This document shows, piece by piece, positions 55,085 to 64,000 of a stretch of DNA of 64,000 nucleotides. The stretch's first letter is position 1. Each line of letters begins with the position of its first letter. Made by a program: the position numbers and the translations under genes. This DNA comes from Chelatococcus reniformis (lineage in GTDB: Bacteria > Pseudomonadota > Alphaproteobacteria > Rhizobiales > Beijerinckiaceae): contig NZ_BMGG01000006.1 of assembly GCF_014640075.1 (NCBI RefSeq), positions 104,175 to 168,174 of the forward strand, written 5' to 3'. A model generated the notes under the pieces. That model searched no databases, was not told the origin of the DNA, and saw nothing but the letters and a program-made list of their open reading frames with translations.

Positions 55085-55818
55085 TGCGCAGCTCGATCGG
55101 CCTCGGCCTCATCATCGCCGCCATCGCCGCGCTGGTGCTGTTCGGCGAGCAGGAGTCCATCGCCGGCTTCCGTCCCGACCAGTTCGCCTCGGTCGCGGCG
55201 CTCACCGCCATCGGCCTGGTCGTCATCGGCACCGTTGTCCCGCACTATCGCGGGCGCTGGCTCAAGGCAGTCGAAGCCCTGGCCTTCTGGGCCGCGATGC
55301 TGTTGATGCTGGTGGCGCTCTATTCCTATCGCGACACCGTCACCGGCATCGGCGCCCGCCTTTTCAGCGAACTGGCGCCGGGCACCACCGAAACGGCCGA
55401 AGGCGGCGAGGTCTCGGTGACGCGCCGGATGAACGGGGAGTTCATCGTCAAGGGCCAGGTCAACGGCACCGGCGCCCGCTTCATCTTCGACACGGGCGCG
55501 AGCGCCGTGGTGCTGACGCCGGAGACGGCCGCGGCCGCCGGCATCGACCCCGCCAAGCTCGTCTATTCGGAGGTCATCGTCACCGCCAATGGCCGTACCA
55601 TGGCGGCCGGCGCGACCATCGACCGGCTGTCGATCGGCGGACTGGTCGAGCGCCGGGTGCGGGCGCTCGTGGCCAAGCCGGGAACACTGTTCGAGAACCT
55701 GCTCGGCATGAGCTTTCTCAACCGCCTCGCCTCCTACGAGGTGCGGCGCGATCGGTTGATCATGCGCGGTCTCGTGCCGGCGGCGCCCAAGTCGCCCAGG
55801 ACCGAGGCGGCGCGATAG
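55084..55818 (+). CDS. Membrane-anchored retropepsin-like aspartic protease (TIGR02281 family)
   Basis: 244 residues. Three hydrophobic segments (about 5-20, 36-53, 66-80) come first, then a single-lobe aspartic protease domain with the catalytic DTGAS at 136-140 (FIFDTGASAVVLTPETAAAAG), and the C-terminal GMSFLNRLASYEVRRDRLIM strand set. As with retropepsins, two chains would be needed for one active site. Function in bacteria is not settled. It has only one DTG, in contrast with the two-lobed protein at 29260-30378. Confidence 0.9.
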   Translation: MRSSIGLGLIIAAIAALVLFGEQESIAGFRPDQFASVAALTAIGLVVIGTVVPHYRGRWLKAVEALAFWAAMLLMLVALYSYRDTVTGIGARLFSELAPGTTETAEGGEVSVTRRMNGEFIVKGQVNGTGARFIFDTGASAVVLTPETAAAAGIDPAKLVYSEVIVTANGRTMAAGATIDRLSIGGLVERRVRALVAKPGTLFENLLGMSFLNRLASYEVRRDRLIMRGLVPAAPKSPRTEAAR

Positions 55819-55858
55819 AGCACGTCGCCCAGCCGATGGTCCAGCGGATCGCTGCGCG

Positions 55859-56350
55859 TCAGAGGCGCATGAGGTAGGTGTGCATGCCGTCCAGCACGAC
55901 CTCGCTGCGCTGGTTCTCCACCGTGGCGCGCATGCGCACAAGCCCGGTCGTGCGCTGCCGGACCAGCTCGACGATCTCCAGCAGCGGATAGAGCGTGTCG
56001 TCGGGAAAGACGCCCTTGAGAAATCTGGCCTGAACCTCGACGAAACCGATCAGCTTGGGGCCGATGACGTGCGGAAACAGGCCGGCGCCGGCCGCTGTGG
56101 CGCTCAGCACCTGCAGCCCATGCGCCAGCACGTCGGGATGGCCGGTCGCGCGACAATAGTCGCGGTCGTAGTGGATCGGATGATTGTCGCCGCTCAGCGC
56201 CTGGAACGCCGAGAAGTGAGCGAGCGTGACCGTCCGCGCCGGAGCCGGAAAGCGCTCCCCCACGACGAGTTCATCAAAGCCGCGCAGCGGCACCAGCGGC
56301 CGGCTCAACGGATCGAACGGTTTCCTATCGGATGCTGCGTCTGCCGGCAT
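55859..56350 (-). CDS. MaoC-like dehydratase (hotdog fold)
   Basis: 163 residues. The (R)-hydratase catalytic pair lies in FQALSGDNHPIHYDRDYC, where Asp and His carry out hydration of an enoyl-CoA. The second hotdog strand set is FVEVQARFLKGVFPDDTLYPLLEI. The ATG at 56350 has a strong ggagggaggtcgcc site. Probable role: (R)-specific hydration or condensation in acyl-CoA or PHA metabolism, but the substrate cannot be read from the sequence. Convergent with the DUF1289-protease pair. Confidence 0.85.
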   Translation of the reverse strand: MPADAASDRKPFDPLSRPLVPLRGFDELVVGERFPAPARTVTLAHFSAFQALSGDNHPIHYDRDYCRATGHPDVLAHGLQVLSATAAGAGLFPHVIGPKLIGFVEVQARFLKGVFPDDTLYPLLEIVELVRQRTTGLVRMRATVENQRSEVVLDGMHTYLMRL

Positions 56351-56390
56351 CGGGCGACCTCCCTCCTGTGTCGTATGGAAGCCCGATAGC

Positions 56391-57380
<990 letters not shown>

Positions 57381-57466
57381 GGCTCTCCTGCCCATCGATC
57401 CATTAGCGCGGCGGATCTGCGTCCAGGGTTATTGCCCCCTATAGCAGTGCACGCGTAGATCGATCC

Positions 57467-58711
57467 ATGGCCGATGGCACGACGGATCTCGACGCAGGCG
57501 CCGCAGACGCGGCCCCCGATCACGCGGCGCACTGGCGCCGCAACCTCGCCGTATGCTTCTTCGGCTCGTTCACCACCATCGTCGCGATGACGCTGATGCT
57601 GCCCTTCCTGCCGCTCTACGTGGAGGAACTCGGCGTGAGCGGCCATAGCGCCATCGTGCAATGGTCGGGCATCGCCTTCAGCGCCACGTTCCTGTCCGCC
57701 GCGGTCGTGGCGCCGCTGTGGGGCCGTCTCGGCGATCGCTACGGGCGCAAGCCCATGCTCGTGCGGGCGAGCCTCGGCATGGCCATCACCATGTCGCTCA
57801 TCGGCTTCTCCCGCAACATCTGGGAGCTCGTCGGCCTGCGGCTGATCGTCGGTCTGGCGGGCGGCTATTCGTCCGGCTCCATGATCCTGGTTGCGGAGCA
57901 GACGCCCCGGGAGCGCTCGGCCTGGGCCCTCGGCGTGCTCTCGTCGGGGATCATGGCCGGCAACCTGATCGGACCGCTGATCGGCGGCTCGCTGCCTCCC
58001 CTCATCGGCATCCGCGCCACCTTCATCCTCTCCGGCACCATGATCTTCGTCGCCTTCCTGGCGACCTGCATCCTGCTCAAGGAAGCCCCGCGGCAGGCTC
58101 AAGCGCGCACGGCCGGGCCCCGCGGCCGGTGGACGGATCTGCCGCGAAAGGATGTCGTCTTCGCCATGCTGGCGACGGGGCTGCTGCTCACCTTCGCCAA
58201 CATGTCGATCGAGCCCATCATCACCGTCTACGTGGCGACGATCGTCGACAACCCGCAGAGCGTGACCTTCGTCGCCGGCCTCGTCATGTCCGCGGCCGCG
58301 CTCGGGAGCATCCTGTCGGCCTCGCCGCTCGGCCGGCTGGCCGACCGCATCGGCCATGCGGGCGTGATCATCCTGGCCATGGGCGTCGCGGCCCTGCTGC
58401 TCGTCCCGCAGGCGTTCGTCACGACCGGCTGGCAATTGATTGCGTTGCGCTTCTGCATGGGGCTGGCGCTCGGCGGCCTACTCCCCTGCGTTGCGGCCGT
58501 GATCCGCCACAACGTTCCGGACCGCATCGTCGGCACCGTCCTCGGCTTCTCGATCTCGGCGCAATTCGTCGGACAGGTCGCCGGCCCCCTGGTGGGCGGC
58601 TTCATCGGCGGCCACATCGGCATGCGCACGGTGTTCCTGGGCACGAGCGCGCTGCTGCTGCTCGGCGCCATCTACGTCTGGCGTGCGGTCGGCCTGTCGA
58701 CCAGAACTTAG
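57467..58711 (+). CDS. MFS efflux transporter (DHA1 family)
   Basis: 414 residues with twelve membrane helices. The MFS signature between helices 2 and 3, GRLGDRYGRKPML, is present near residue 88, and a second copy between helices 8 and 9 (LGRLADRIGHAG) near 289. The pattern resembles MdtG/TetA-like DHA1 drug:H+ antiporters. The N-terminus has a 20-residue acidic cytoplasmic tail. Substrate unknown. Followed by a 363-bp gap. Confidence 0.9.
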   Translation: MADGTTDLDAGAADAAPDHAAHWRRNLAVCFFGSFTTIVAMTLMLPFLPLYVEELGVSGHSAIVQWSGIAFSATFLSAAVVAPLWGRLGDRYGRKPMLVRASLGMAITMSLIGFSRNIWELVGLRLIVGLAGGYSSGSMILVAEQTPRERSAWALGVLSSGIMAGNLIGPLIGGSLPPLIGIRATFILSGTMIFVAFLATCILLKEAPRQAQARTAGPRGRWTDLPRKDVVFAMLATGLLLTFANMSIEPIITVYVATIVDNPQSVTFVAGLVMSAAALGSILSASPLGRLADRIGHAGVIILAMGVAALLLVPQAFVTTGWQLIALRFCMGLALGGLLPCVAAVIRHNVPDRIVGTVLGFSISAQFVGQVAGPLVGGFIGGHIGMRTVFLGTSALLLLGAIYVWRAVGLSTRT

Positions 58712-59074
58712 GCTCAATCGACAGGCTCTCTCTGCGGTTTGCGCAATAAATACCCATGATGGCCACTTTCTCGGCAGCAAAGCGCGCAAATGCAGGCAAG
58801 TCCCCGGATTGTCCGCGACGTACGATTTGCTAAGAGTTGAGCGACTGCACCGAGGCAGTTCTTCCTCCGAGGCCTGATCGCGCAACGAAGCGGCGACGGC
58901 TCGGGTCTCCATCATCCCATCCCACGCGTGAAGCGCGACCGTCTGCGGGCGGCGAGGCCGATCCGTGCGCTCCGACGGCGGCCCAAAAGCCCCGATGGAG
59001 GCGCGGCGGCGACGCCGGGGAGCCGCCGACGCCTCGATGCCCGACCGCACAGCCGTGCCAAAGAGGAAGCCGCC
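58712..59074. other. Gene-free region upstream of the FNT channel
   Basis: 363 bp with an unusually AT-rich patch (gcgcaataaatacccatgat, about 58740-58760), which stands out in this G+C-rich window and is a likely promoter or regulator site for the channel-kinase pair. No further repeat or gene was found. Confidence 0.45.
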
Positions 59075-59896
59075 ATGGCCTATCTCGCGCCTTCGGAATT
59101 CGTCACCAAGATGGTGGACGCGGGCGAATCCAAGATCTTCATGTCCACGCGCGACACCGTCATCCGCGCCTTTATGGCCGGCGCCATTCTCGCGCTCGCC
59201 GCCGCGTTTGCGGTCACGGTGAACGTGCAGACCGGCATCCCAATCGTCGGCGCCATCCTGTTCCCGGTCGGCTTCTGCATGCTGTACCTGCTGGGCTTCG
59301 ATCTTCTGACCGGGGTCTTCGTGCTGACGCCGCTGGCGCTGATCGACAAGCGGCCCGGAGTCACCGTCGGCGGCGTGCTGCGCAATTGGGGCCTGGTCTT
59401 CATCGGCAACTTCCTCGGCGCATTCACCGTCGCCGTGATGATGGCCATCGTGGTCACCTTCGGCTTCTCGACCCCGCCCGACAAGGTCGGCGTGGTCATC
59501 GGCCATATCGGCGAGAGCCGCACGCTGGGCTATGCCGAGCACGGCGCCGCGGGCATGCTGACTCTGTTCATCCGTGGCATGCTGTGTAACTGGATGGTCT
59601 CGACCGGCGTGGTCGGCGCCATGATCTCGACGAGCGTCAGCGGCAAGGTCATCGCCATGTGGATGCCGATCATGTTGTTCTTCGCCATGACCTTCGAGCA
59701 TTCAATCGTGAATATGTTTCTCTTTCCGTCAGGACTTATGTTGGGCGCGAAATTCTCGATCATGGACTATCTGATCTGGAACGAGATCCCGACAGTGCTC
59801 GGCAACCTGGTCGGCGGCCTCGCCTTCACCGGCCTGACACTTTACGCGACCCACGTTCGCACCGCGCCCAAGCGCGCGCTCGCCGACGTGCGTTGA
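59075..59896 (+). CDS. Formate/nitrite transporter (FNT) family channel
   Basis: 273 residues with six membrane helices. The FNT central-pore residues are present: the conserved His in AMTFEHSIVNMFLFP (helix 5) and the gates around IRGMLCNWMVSTG (helix 4-5 loop). It transports formate, nitrite, hydrosulfide or a similar small monovalent anion. ATG at 59075 follows aagaggaag. It is followed, 34 bp later, by a PP2C-kinase fusion gene, with which it is probably cotranscribed and functionally linked. No nitrite or nitrate reductase genes are nearby. Confidence 0.92.
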   Translation: MAYLAPSEFVTKMVDAGESKIFMSTRDTVIRAFMAGAILALAAAFAVTVNVQTGIPIVGAILFPVGFCMLYLLGFDLLTGVFVLTPLALIDKRPGVTVGGVLRNWGLVFIGNFLGAFTVAVMMAIVVTFGFSTPPDKVGVVIGHIGESRTLGYAEHGAAGMLTLFIRGMLCNWMVSTGVVGAMISTSVSGKVIAMWMPIMLFFAMTFEHSIVNMFLFPSGLMLGAKFSIMDYLIWNEIPTVLGNLVGGLAFTGLTLYATHVRTAPKRALADVR

Positions 59897-59930
59897 GGCG
59901 CCGGGCCTCATCGCCATGAGGCCCCCGTCC

Positions 59931-61661
59931 ATGCCGCCCTTGTCGCGCAAGCTGACGGTCACGATCGGCCAGTCTTCCGACAAGGGCCGCAAGGAGATCA
60001 ACCAGGACTGCCACGGGGTCTTGGTCCCGGACGAGCCGCTGCTGAGCCTGAAGGGCATTGCCGTCGCCCTCGCCGACGGCATCAGCAGCAGCAGCGTCGG
60101 CCGGATCGCCAGCGAGGCGGCGGTCCGGAGCTTTCTGAGCGACTATTACTGCACCTCCGACTCGTGGGCAGTGAAGACGTCCGCGCAGCGCGTGATTGCA
60201 GCGACGAACTCCTGGCTCCATGCGCAGACGCGGCGCGGCCCCCACCCCTACGATAAGGACAAGGGCTACGTCTGCACCTTCAGCGTCATGGTGCTGAAGT
60301 CGGCCACGGCGCATCTCTTCCACGTCGGCGACGCCCGCATCTACCGGGTGAGTGACCAATCCCTCGAGCAACTCACCACCGACCACCGTGTTCGCATCTC
60401 GTCCGAGCAGACCTACCTGGCGCGCGCGCTGGGGATGAACCCGCAGATCGAGATCGACTACCAGGCGTTGCCACTCGGCCGGGGCGACATCTTCATCGCG
60501 GCGACCGATGGGGTCTACGAGCACGTCGGCGCCCGTCGCATAATCGAGGTCGTGGCGGCCGCGGCGGACGATCTGGACGGCGCGGCCCGGGACATCCTGG
60601 CGGAGGCCTACGACAGCGGCAGCCCCGACAATCTGACTGTTCAGATCATCCGGATCGACGATCTGCCGGACGACGATGCACAGGACATTCTGGGGCCGGC
60701 CGCGGGACTGCCGGCGCCGCCGCTGCTCGAGGCGCGACAGCTCATCGACGGCTACAGGATCGTGCGACCGCTGCACGCCAGCAGCCGTAGCCATATCTAT
60801 CTGGCCGTCGATCCCGACGACGAGGCGCTCGTCGCCATCAAGATTCCATCGATCGACCTGCGCGACGATCCCGCCTACCTGAAGCGCTTCGCCATGGAGG
60901 AATGGGTGGCGCGGCGGATCGACAGCCCGCACGTGCTGAAGCCCCGTCCGCCGGCCCGCGAGCGCAGCGCCCTCTACGTCGTGACGGAATTCATCGACGG
61001 GCAGACCCTGGCGCAATGGATGATCGATCATCCCAGGCCCGACCTGGCGACGGTGCGCGCCATCGTCGAGCAGATCGCCGCGGGCCTGCGCGCCTTTCAC
61101 CGCAAGGAAATGCTGCACCAGGACCTGCGGCCGGCCAACGTCATGATCGACAAGACCGGCACGGCCAAGATCATCGACTTCGGCTCCGTCCATGTGGCGG
61201 GGGTGGTGGAGACGGCCCCCTCGGTCGAGGCGACCGACATCCAGGGCACGCACCAATACGCCGCACCGGAGTATTTTATCGGCGAGGCGGGCTCCCCCCG
61301 CTCCGACATCTATTCGCTGGGCGTCATCACCTACCAGATGCTGACCGGCCGCCTGCCCTATGGGACGGCGATGGCAACCGCCAGGACGAGGTCCCAGCAA
61401 CGGAGGCTGAGGTACGCAACCGCTTTCGACGAGGACCGGGAGACCCCGGCCTGGATCGACGAAACGCTCCGGCAGGCCGTGCATCCCGATCCGCACAAGC
61501 GCTACGCCCACTTGTCCGAATTCGTCTACGACCTGCGCCATCCCAGAGCGACGCCGCCGCGGCCCCTGGCGCAGCGCAATCCCCTGCTGTTCTGGAAGCT
61601 CCTATCGCTCGCGCTGACGCTCACCGTCGCGGCGCTGCTCTTCCTCCTCTCGCGGCGCTGA
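59931..61661 (+). CDS. Bifunctional PP2C phosphatase-protein kinase, C-terminally membrane anchored
   Basis: About 576 residues. PP2C domain (about 7-250): NQDCHG, ALADGISSSSVG, HVGDARIYR, ATDGVYE and SPDNLTVQ supply the metal aspartates. Kinase-like domain (about 270-525): VAIKIP Lys, HQDLRPANVMI (HRD-like) and IIDFGS (DFG) are intact, but the Gly-rich loop is LHASSRSHIYLA, with no glycines. A final helix LLFWKLLSLALTLTVAALLFLL anchors it in the membrane. ATG at 59931 has gagg 9 bases upstream; ATG at 59916 is an alternative. Related PP2C-kinase genes accompany nitrite/nitrate transport genes in other bacteria, and here the FNT channel is the neighbour. Confidence 0.9.
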   Translation: MPPLSRKLTVTIGQSSDKGRKEINQDCHGVLVPDEPLLSLKGIAVALADGISSSSVGRIASEAAVRSFLSDYYCTSDSWAVKTSAQRVIAATNSWLHAQTRRGPHPYDKDKGYVCTFSVMVLKSATAHLFHVGDARIYRVSDQSLEQLTTDHRVRISSEQTYLARALGMNPQIEIDYQALPLGRGDIFIAATDGVYEHVGARRIIEVVAAAADDLDGAARDILAEAYDSGSPDNLTVQIIRIDDLPDDDAQDILGPAAGLPAPPLLEARQLIDGYRIVRPLHASSRSHIYLAVDPDDEALVAIKIPSIDLRDDPAYLKRFAMEEWVARRIDSPHVLKPRPPARERSALYVVTEFIDGQTLAQWMIDHPRPDLATVRAIVEQIAAGLRAFHRKEMLHQDLRPANVMIDKTGTAKIIDFGSVHVAGVVETAPSVEATDIQGTHQYAAPEYFIGEAGSPRSDIYSLGVITYQMLTGRLPYGTAMATARTRSQQRRLRYATAFDEDRETPAWIDETLRQAVHPDPHKRYAHLSEFVYDLRHPRATPPRPLAQRNPLLFWKLLSLALTLTVAALLFLLSRR

Positions 61662-61674
61662 GGGTGCGCCGGGA

Positions 61675-61779
61675 GAGAGCATCTCCGCGTTTCTCCTAAT
61701 CGCGGAAATGCTCTACTTATTTGTCTTATCGCATTTTCTTCACGCGAATCGGCGCCCACTTCGCTCGAAAATGCTCTAA
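61675..61779. repeat. Palindromic intergenic element, family B, copy 2
   Basis: About 105 bp: gagagcatctccgcgtttct, ctaatcgcggaaatgctcta, cttatttgtcttatcgcatt, then cacgcgaatcggcgcccact and tcgctcgaaaatgctctaa. The arms AGAGCAT and ATGCTCT are inverted ends. The final bases overlap the TAG stop of the minus-strand ogt gene (61776-61778). See the copy at 22818-22952. Confidence 0.8.
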
Positions 61780-62375
61780 CCGCGCCGCTGCTCGCCATCG
61801 GGCTTCGGCTTGGCGGCGTAGGGCAAGTCCCCGAAGAGATTGGGGCCGCCGTCGATGGGCGCGCCTTCGATGGCCAGCATCCGCGCCTTGGTCGCGATGC
61901 CGCCATGCGCGGAGAAGCCATGAGCTTTGCCGCCCCGCGCCAGCACGCGATGGCAGGGCACCACGATCGGGAAAGGATTTGCGCCGAGCGCCCGGCCTAC
62001 CGCCTGGGCCGCCGCGGGTTCGCCAATGCGGGCCGCGACCTCGCCGTAGGTCAGCGTCTCACCCGGTCGGATGGCGCGCGTCGTCGCGTAGACGCGGGCG
62101 TTGAAGTCGGGGACGCCGGCAAGGTCGAGCACGGCGTGCGCCAGATCCTTCGCCTCGCCGGCGAGCAGCGCGACGATATCGGCGACGACGGCGGCGACTG
62201 CGGGCGGCGGCTCCTGCTGCTCGATATCCGGGTGCTGGCGCAGGAGGCGCGCGCGGCTTGCAGCCTCGCTGTGCTCCGGCAGCGCGACACGCGTCAGGCC
62301 CGCCGCGCCCCAGGCGAGGCCGCACTGGCCGATCGCGGTATCGAACAGATGGTAACCCGCGGATGCCGTTGCCAT
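61776..62375 (-). CDS. ogt: Methylated-DNA--[protein]-cysteine S-methyltransferase
   Basis: Removes O6-methyl groups from guanine in DNA by suicide transfer to its Cys. 199 residues; the active site VVPCHRVLARGGKAHGFSAHGG has Cys141 near the centre. RPGETLTYGEVAARIGEPAAAQAVGRAL is the DNA-binding helix block with the Arg finger. ATG at 62375 follows aagggaag; a longer in-frame ORF to 62534 lacks such a site. Divergent from nadE; the 157-bp gap has an inverted repeat cttacataagtaag at 62418-62431. Confidence 0.92.
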   Translation of the reverse strand: MATASAGYHLFDTAIGQCGLAWGAAGLTRVALPEHSEAASRARLLRQHPDIEQQEPPPAVAAVVADIVALLAGEAKDLAHAVLDLAGVPDFNARVYATTRAIRPGETLTYGEVAARIGEPAAAQAVGRALGANPFPIVVPCHRVLARGGKAHGFSAHGGIATKARMLAIEGAPIDGGPNLFGDLPYAAKPKPDGEQRRG

Positions 62376-62532
62376 ATCTTCCCTTTCCGCGTCGCCGCTG
62401 GCGCTTGGCCCGCGCCCCTTACATAAGTAAGTGTTGATTGACGCGCATTTTTGAAGCGGTGGCGCGACAGGGCCGGCGGTCCCCGCGTGCATGGATAGCG
62501 CGCCCCGGCAGACGAGAAAGGCATGCTGGCCC

Positions 62533-64000
62533 ATGGGCGGCTTTCATTCGCTCTATACCCACGGCTTCTTCCGTCTGGGGGCCTGCGTACCGAAGACCGG
62601 GATCGCCGATCCCGCCTTCAACCTGGCGCAGACGCTGGCGCTGGCGCGCCGCGGCGATGCCGCCTCGGTCGGCGCCCTGGTCTTTCCGGAACTCGGCATC
62701 TCCGGCTACGCCATCGACGACCTCCTGCTGCAAAAGCCGCTGCTCGACCGCGTCGAGCAGGCCCTCGATGAGCTCGTCGAGGCCTCCCGGACGCTCTTTC
62801 CGGTGCTGATCGTCGGCGCGCCGCTACGCTGGCGCGGCCGGCTCTACAACACCGCCGTCGTGGTGCATGCCGGCCGCATCGTGGGCGTCGTGCCCAAGTC
62901 CTACCTGCCCAATTATCGCGAATTCTACGAGGCGCGCTACTTCACGCCGGGCACCCAGGTGCTGGGCGAGACGATCACCGTCGCCGGCCGCGACGCGCCG
63001 TTCGGCGTCGACCTGCTGTTCCGCTCGGCCGGCACCCTGCCGGTGACCTTCCACGTGGAGATCTGCGAGGACGTGTGGACGCCGGTGCCGCCGTCCGGCT
63101 TCGCCGCGTTGGCGGGGGCGGAGGTGCTGATCAACCTCTCGGCCAGCAACATCACCATCGGCAAGGCCGAGACGCGGCGGCTGCTCTGCGCCAGCCAGTC
63201 GGCGCGGGCCGTGGCCGCCTATGTCTATTCCGCCGCCGGCCCCGGCGAATCGACCACCGACCTCGCCTGGGACGGTCACGCGGCGATCTTCGAGTACGGC
63301 GACCGTCTGGCGGAGAGCGAGCGTTTCCCGGACGAGCCCGTACTGATCACCGCGGATATCGACCTCGACCGCCTTCGCCAGGAGCGCCTGCGCCTGACCA
63401 GCTTCGGCGAGGCCATCCGGGCCGAGGCCGACCGCGTGGCGCGGTTTGAGACGGTCGCCTTCACGCTCGACCAGCCGGCGCACGACGTGCCGCTGGCGCG
63501 CGACATCGAGCGCTATCCTTACGTGCCGTCCGATCCGAGCCGGCTCAGCGAAGATTGTTACGAGGCCTACAACATCCAAGTGCAGGGCCTGGCGACACGC
63601 CTCAAGGCAAGCGGCACCGAGAAGGTGGTGATCGGCGTCTCGGGCGGCCTCGATTCCACCCACGCCCTGCTCGTCTGCGTGCGCGTCATGGACGGCCTCA
63701 AGCTGCCGCGCACCAACGTGCTGGCCTACACGCTGCCCGGCTTCGCCACGTCGCCCGGCACCAAGGCCAATGCGCTGGCACTGATGGCGTCGCTCGGCGT
63801 CACCGCCGGCGAGATCGATATCCGTCCGGCCGCGCGCCAGATGCTCGGGGATATGGACCATCCGTTCGGCCGCGGCGAGCCCGTCTACGACGTCACCTTC
63901 GAGAACGTGCAGGCGGGGCTGCGCACCGACTACCTGTTCCGCCTCGCCAACCACCACCACGGGATCGTCGTCGGCACGGGGGATCTGTCCGAGCTCGGGC
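62533..64000 (+). CDS. nadE: Glutamine-dependent NAD+ synthetase, 5' part
   Basis: The frame runs off the right edge; 489 residues are visible. N-terminal nitrilase-like glutaminase with Glu in FPELGISGY (about 52), Lys in [13 protein letters not shown] (about 119) and Cys178 in VEICEDVW. The synthetase domain begins near residue 360 with SGGLDST (ATP-binding loop, about 369). It converts deamido-NAD to NAD using glutamine ammonia. ATG at 62533 has aaagg upstream, at a long spacing. The last visible motif, GTGDLSELG, precedes the missing C-terminus. Confidence 0.93.
   Translation, partial: MGGFHSLYTHGFFRLGACVPKTGIADPAFNLAQTLALARRGDAASVGALVFPELGISGYAIDDLLLQKPLLDRVEQALDELVEASRTLFPVLIVGAPLRWRGRLYNTAVVVHAGRIVGVVPKSYLPNYREFYEARYFTPGTQVLGETITVAGRDAPFGVDLLFRSAGTLPVTFHVEICEDVWTPVPPSGFAALAGAEVLINLSASNITIGKAETRRLLCASQSARAVAAYVYSAAGPGESTTDLAWDGHAAIFEYGDRLAESERFPDEPVLITADIDLDRLRQERLRLTSFGEAIRAEADRVARFETVAFTLDQPAHDVPLARDIERYPYVPSDPSRLSEDCYEAYNIQVQGLATRLKASGTEKVVIGVSGGLDSTHALLVCVRVMDGLKLPRTNVLAYTLPGFATSPGTKANALALMASLGVTAGEIDIRPAARQMLGDMDHPFGRGEPVYDVTFENVQAGLRTDYLFRLANHHHGIVVGTGDLSELG

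Overview
The window is a GC-rich piece of bacterial chromosome (about two thirds G+C by eye). It is packed with housekeeping and metabolic genes on both strands. The gene set points to an alphaproteobacterium of the Hyphomicrobiales/Rhodospirillales type: DUF2865, DUF1289, DUF971 and CreA-like proteins, a class II DAHP synthase, an Atm1-type exporter, the psd-pssA pair, yacG near maf, and many acyl-CoA enzymes and solute-binding proteins. Genus cannot be assigned from the sequence alone. I see no phage, plasmid, transposase, CRISPR array or rRNA. One tRNA (Val, CAC) is present.

Layout. 0-9 kb is acyl-CoA and redox metabolism: the C-terminal part of an HpaB/AbfD-type protein, a single-chain two-domain acyl-CoA dehydrogenase, a HAD protein, a luciferase-like oxidoreductase, a membrane acyltransferase and three tandem SDR genes. 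9-16.6 kb holds yacG, maf, pssA, psd, an Atm1-type ABC exporter, a LysM envelope protein and a LOG-family enzyme. 16.8-22 kb has a periplasmic binding protein, a 41-bp tandem hairpin array, then cimA, a GNAT gene and cysS (cysS-GNAT-cimA transcript, one to four base overlaps). 22-30 kb contains small secreted proteins, DUF2865, gltX, a TetR-thioesterase pair and DAHP synthase. 29-33 kb is a tightly overlapped operon of O-antigen ligase, glutathione reductase and a pepsin-like two-lobed aspartic protease. 33-44 kb has TctC, SRPBCC, DUF2059, GNAT, rpiA-gabD, gph, an enoyl-CoA hydratase, a second periplasmic binding protein, MarC, a metallophosphoesterase and tRNA-Val. 44-54 kb has an L,D-transpeptidase, DUF971/moaA, a TRAP binding protein, Mrp, a 3-hydroxyisobutyrate-type dehydrogenase, an MBL hydrolase, a GST, a thermonuclease, cobT and an AhpD-like protein controlled by a divergent HxlR regulator. 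54.8-64 kb has DUF1289, a TIGR02281 protease, MaoC, dusA, an MFS exporter, a formate/nitrite channel followed by a PP2C-kinase fusion, ogt and the start of nadE.

The most interesting non-coding structure is a set of roughly 100-bp palindromic intergenic elements. At least two families share ATGCTCTA-like ends, and in five clear copies one end supplies or touches the stop codon of a minus-strand gene. Other points worth a second look are the 41-bp hairpin array between convergent genes, a 20-bp perfect-stem hairpin at 12.2 kb, a perfect dyad operator between the HxlR regulator and its neighbour, the pepsin-like protease, and the channel plus kinase-phosphatase pair at 59-61.7 kb.
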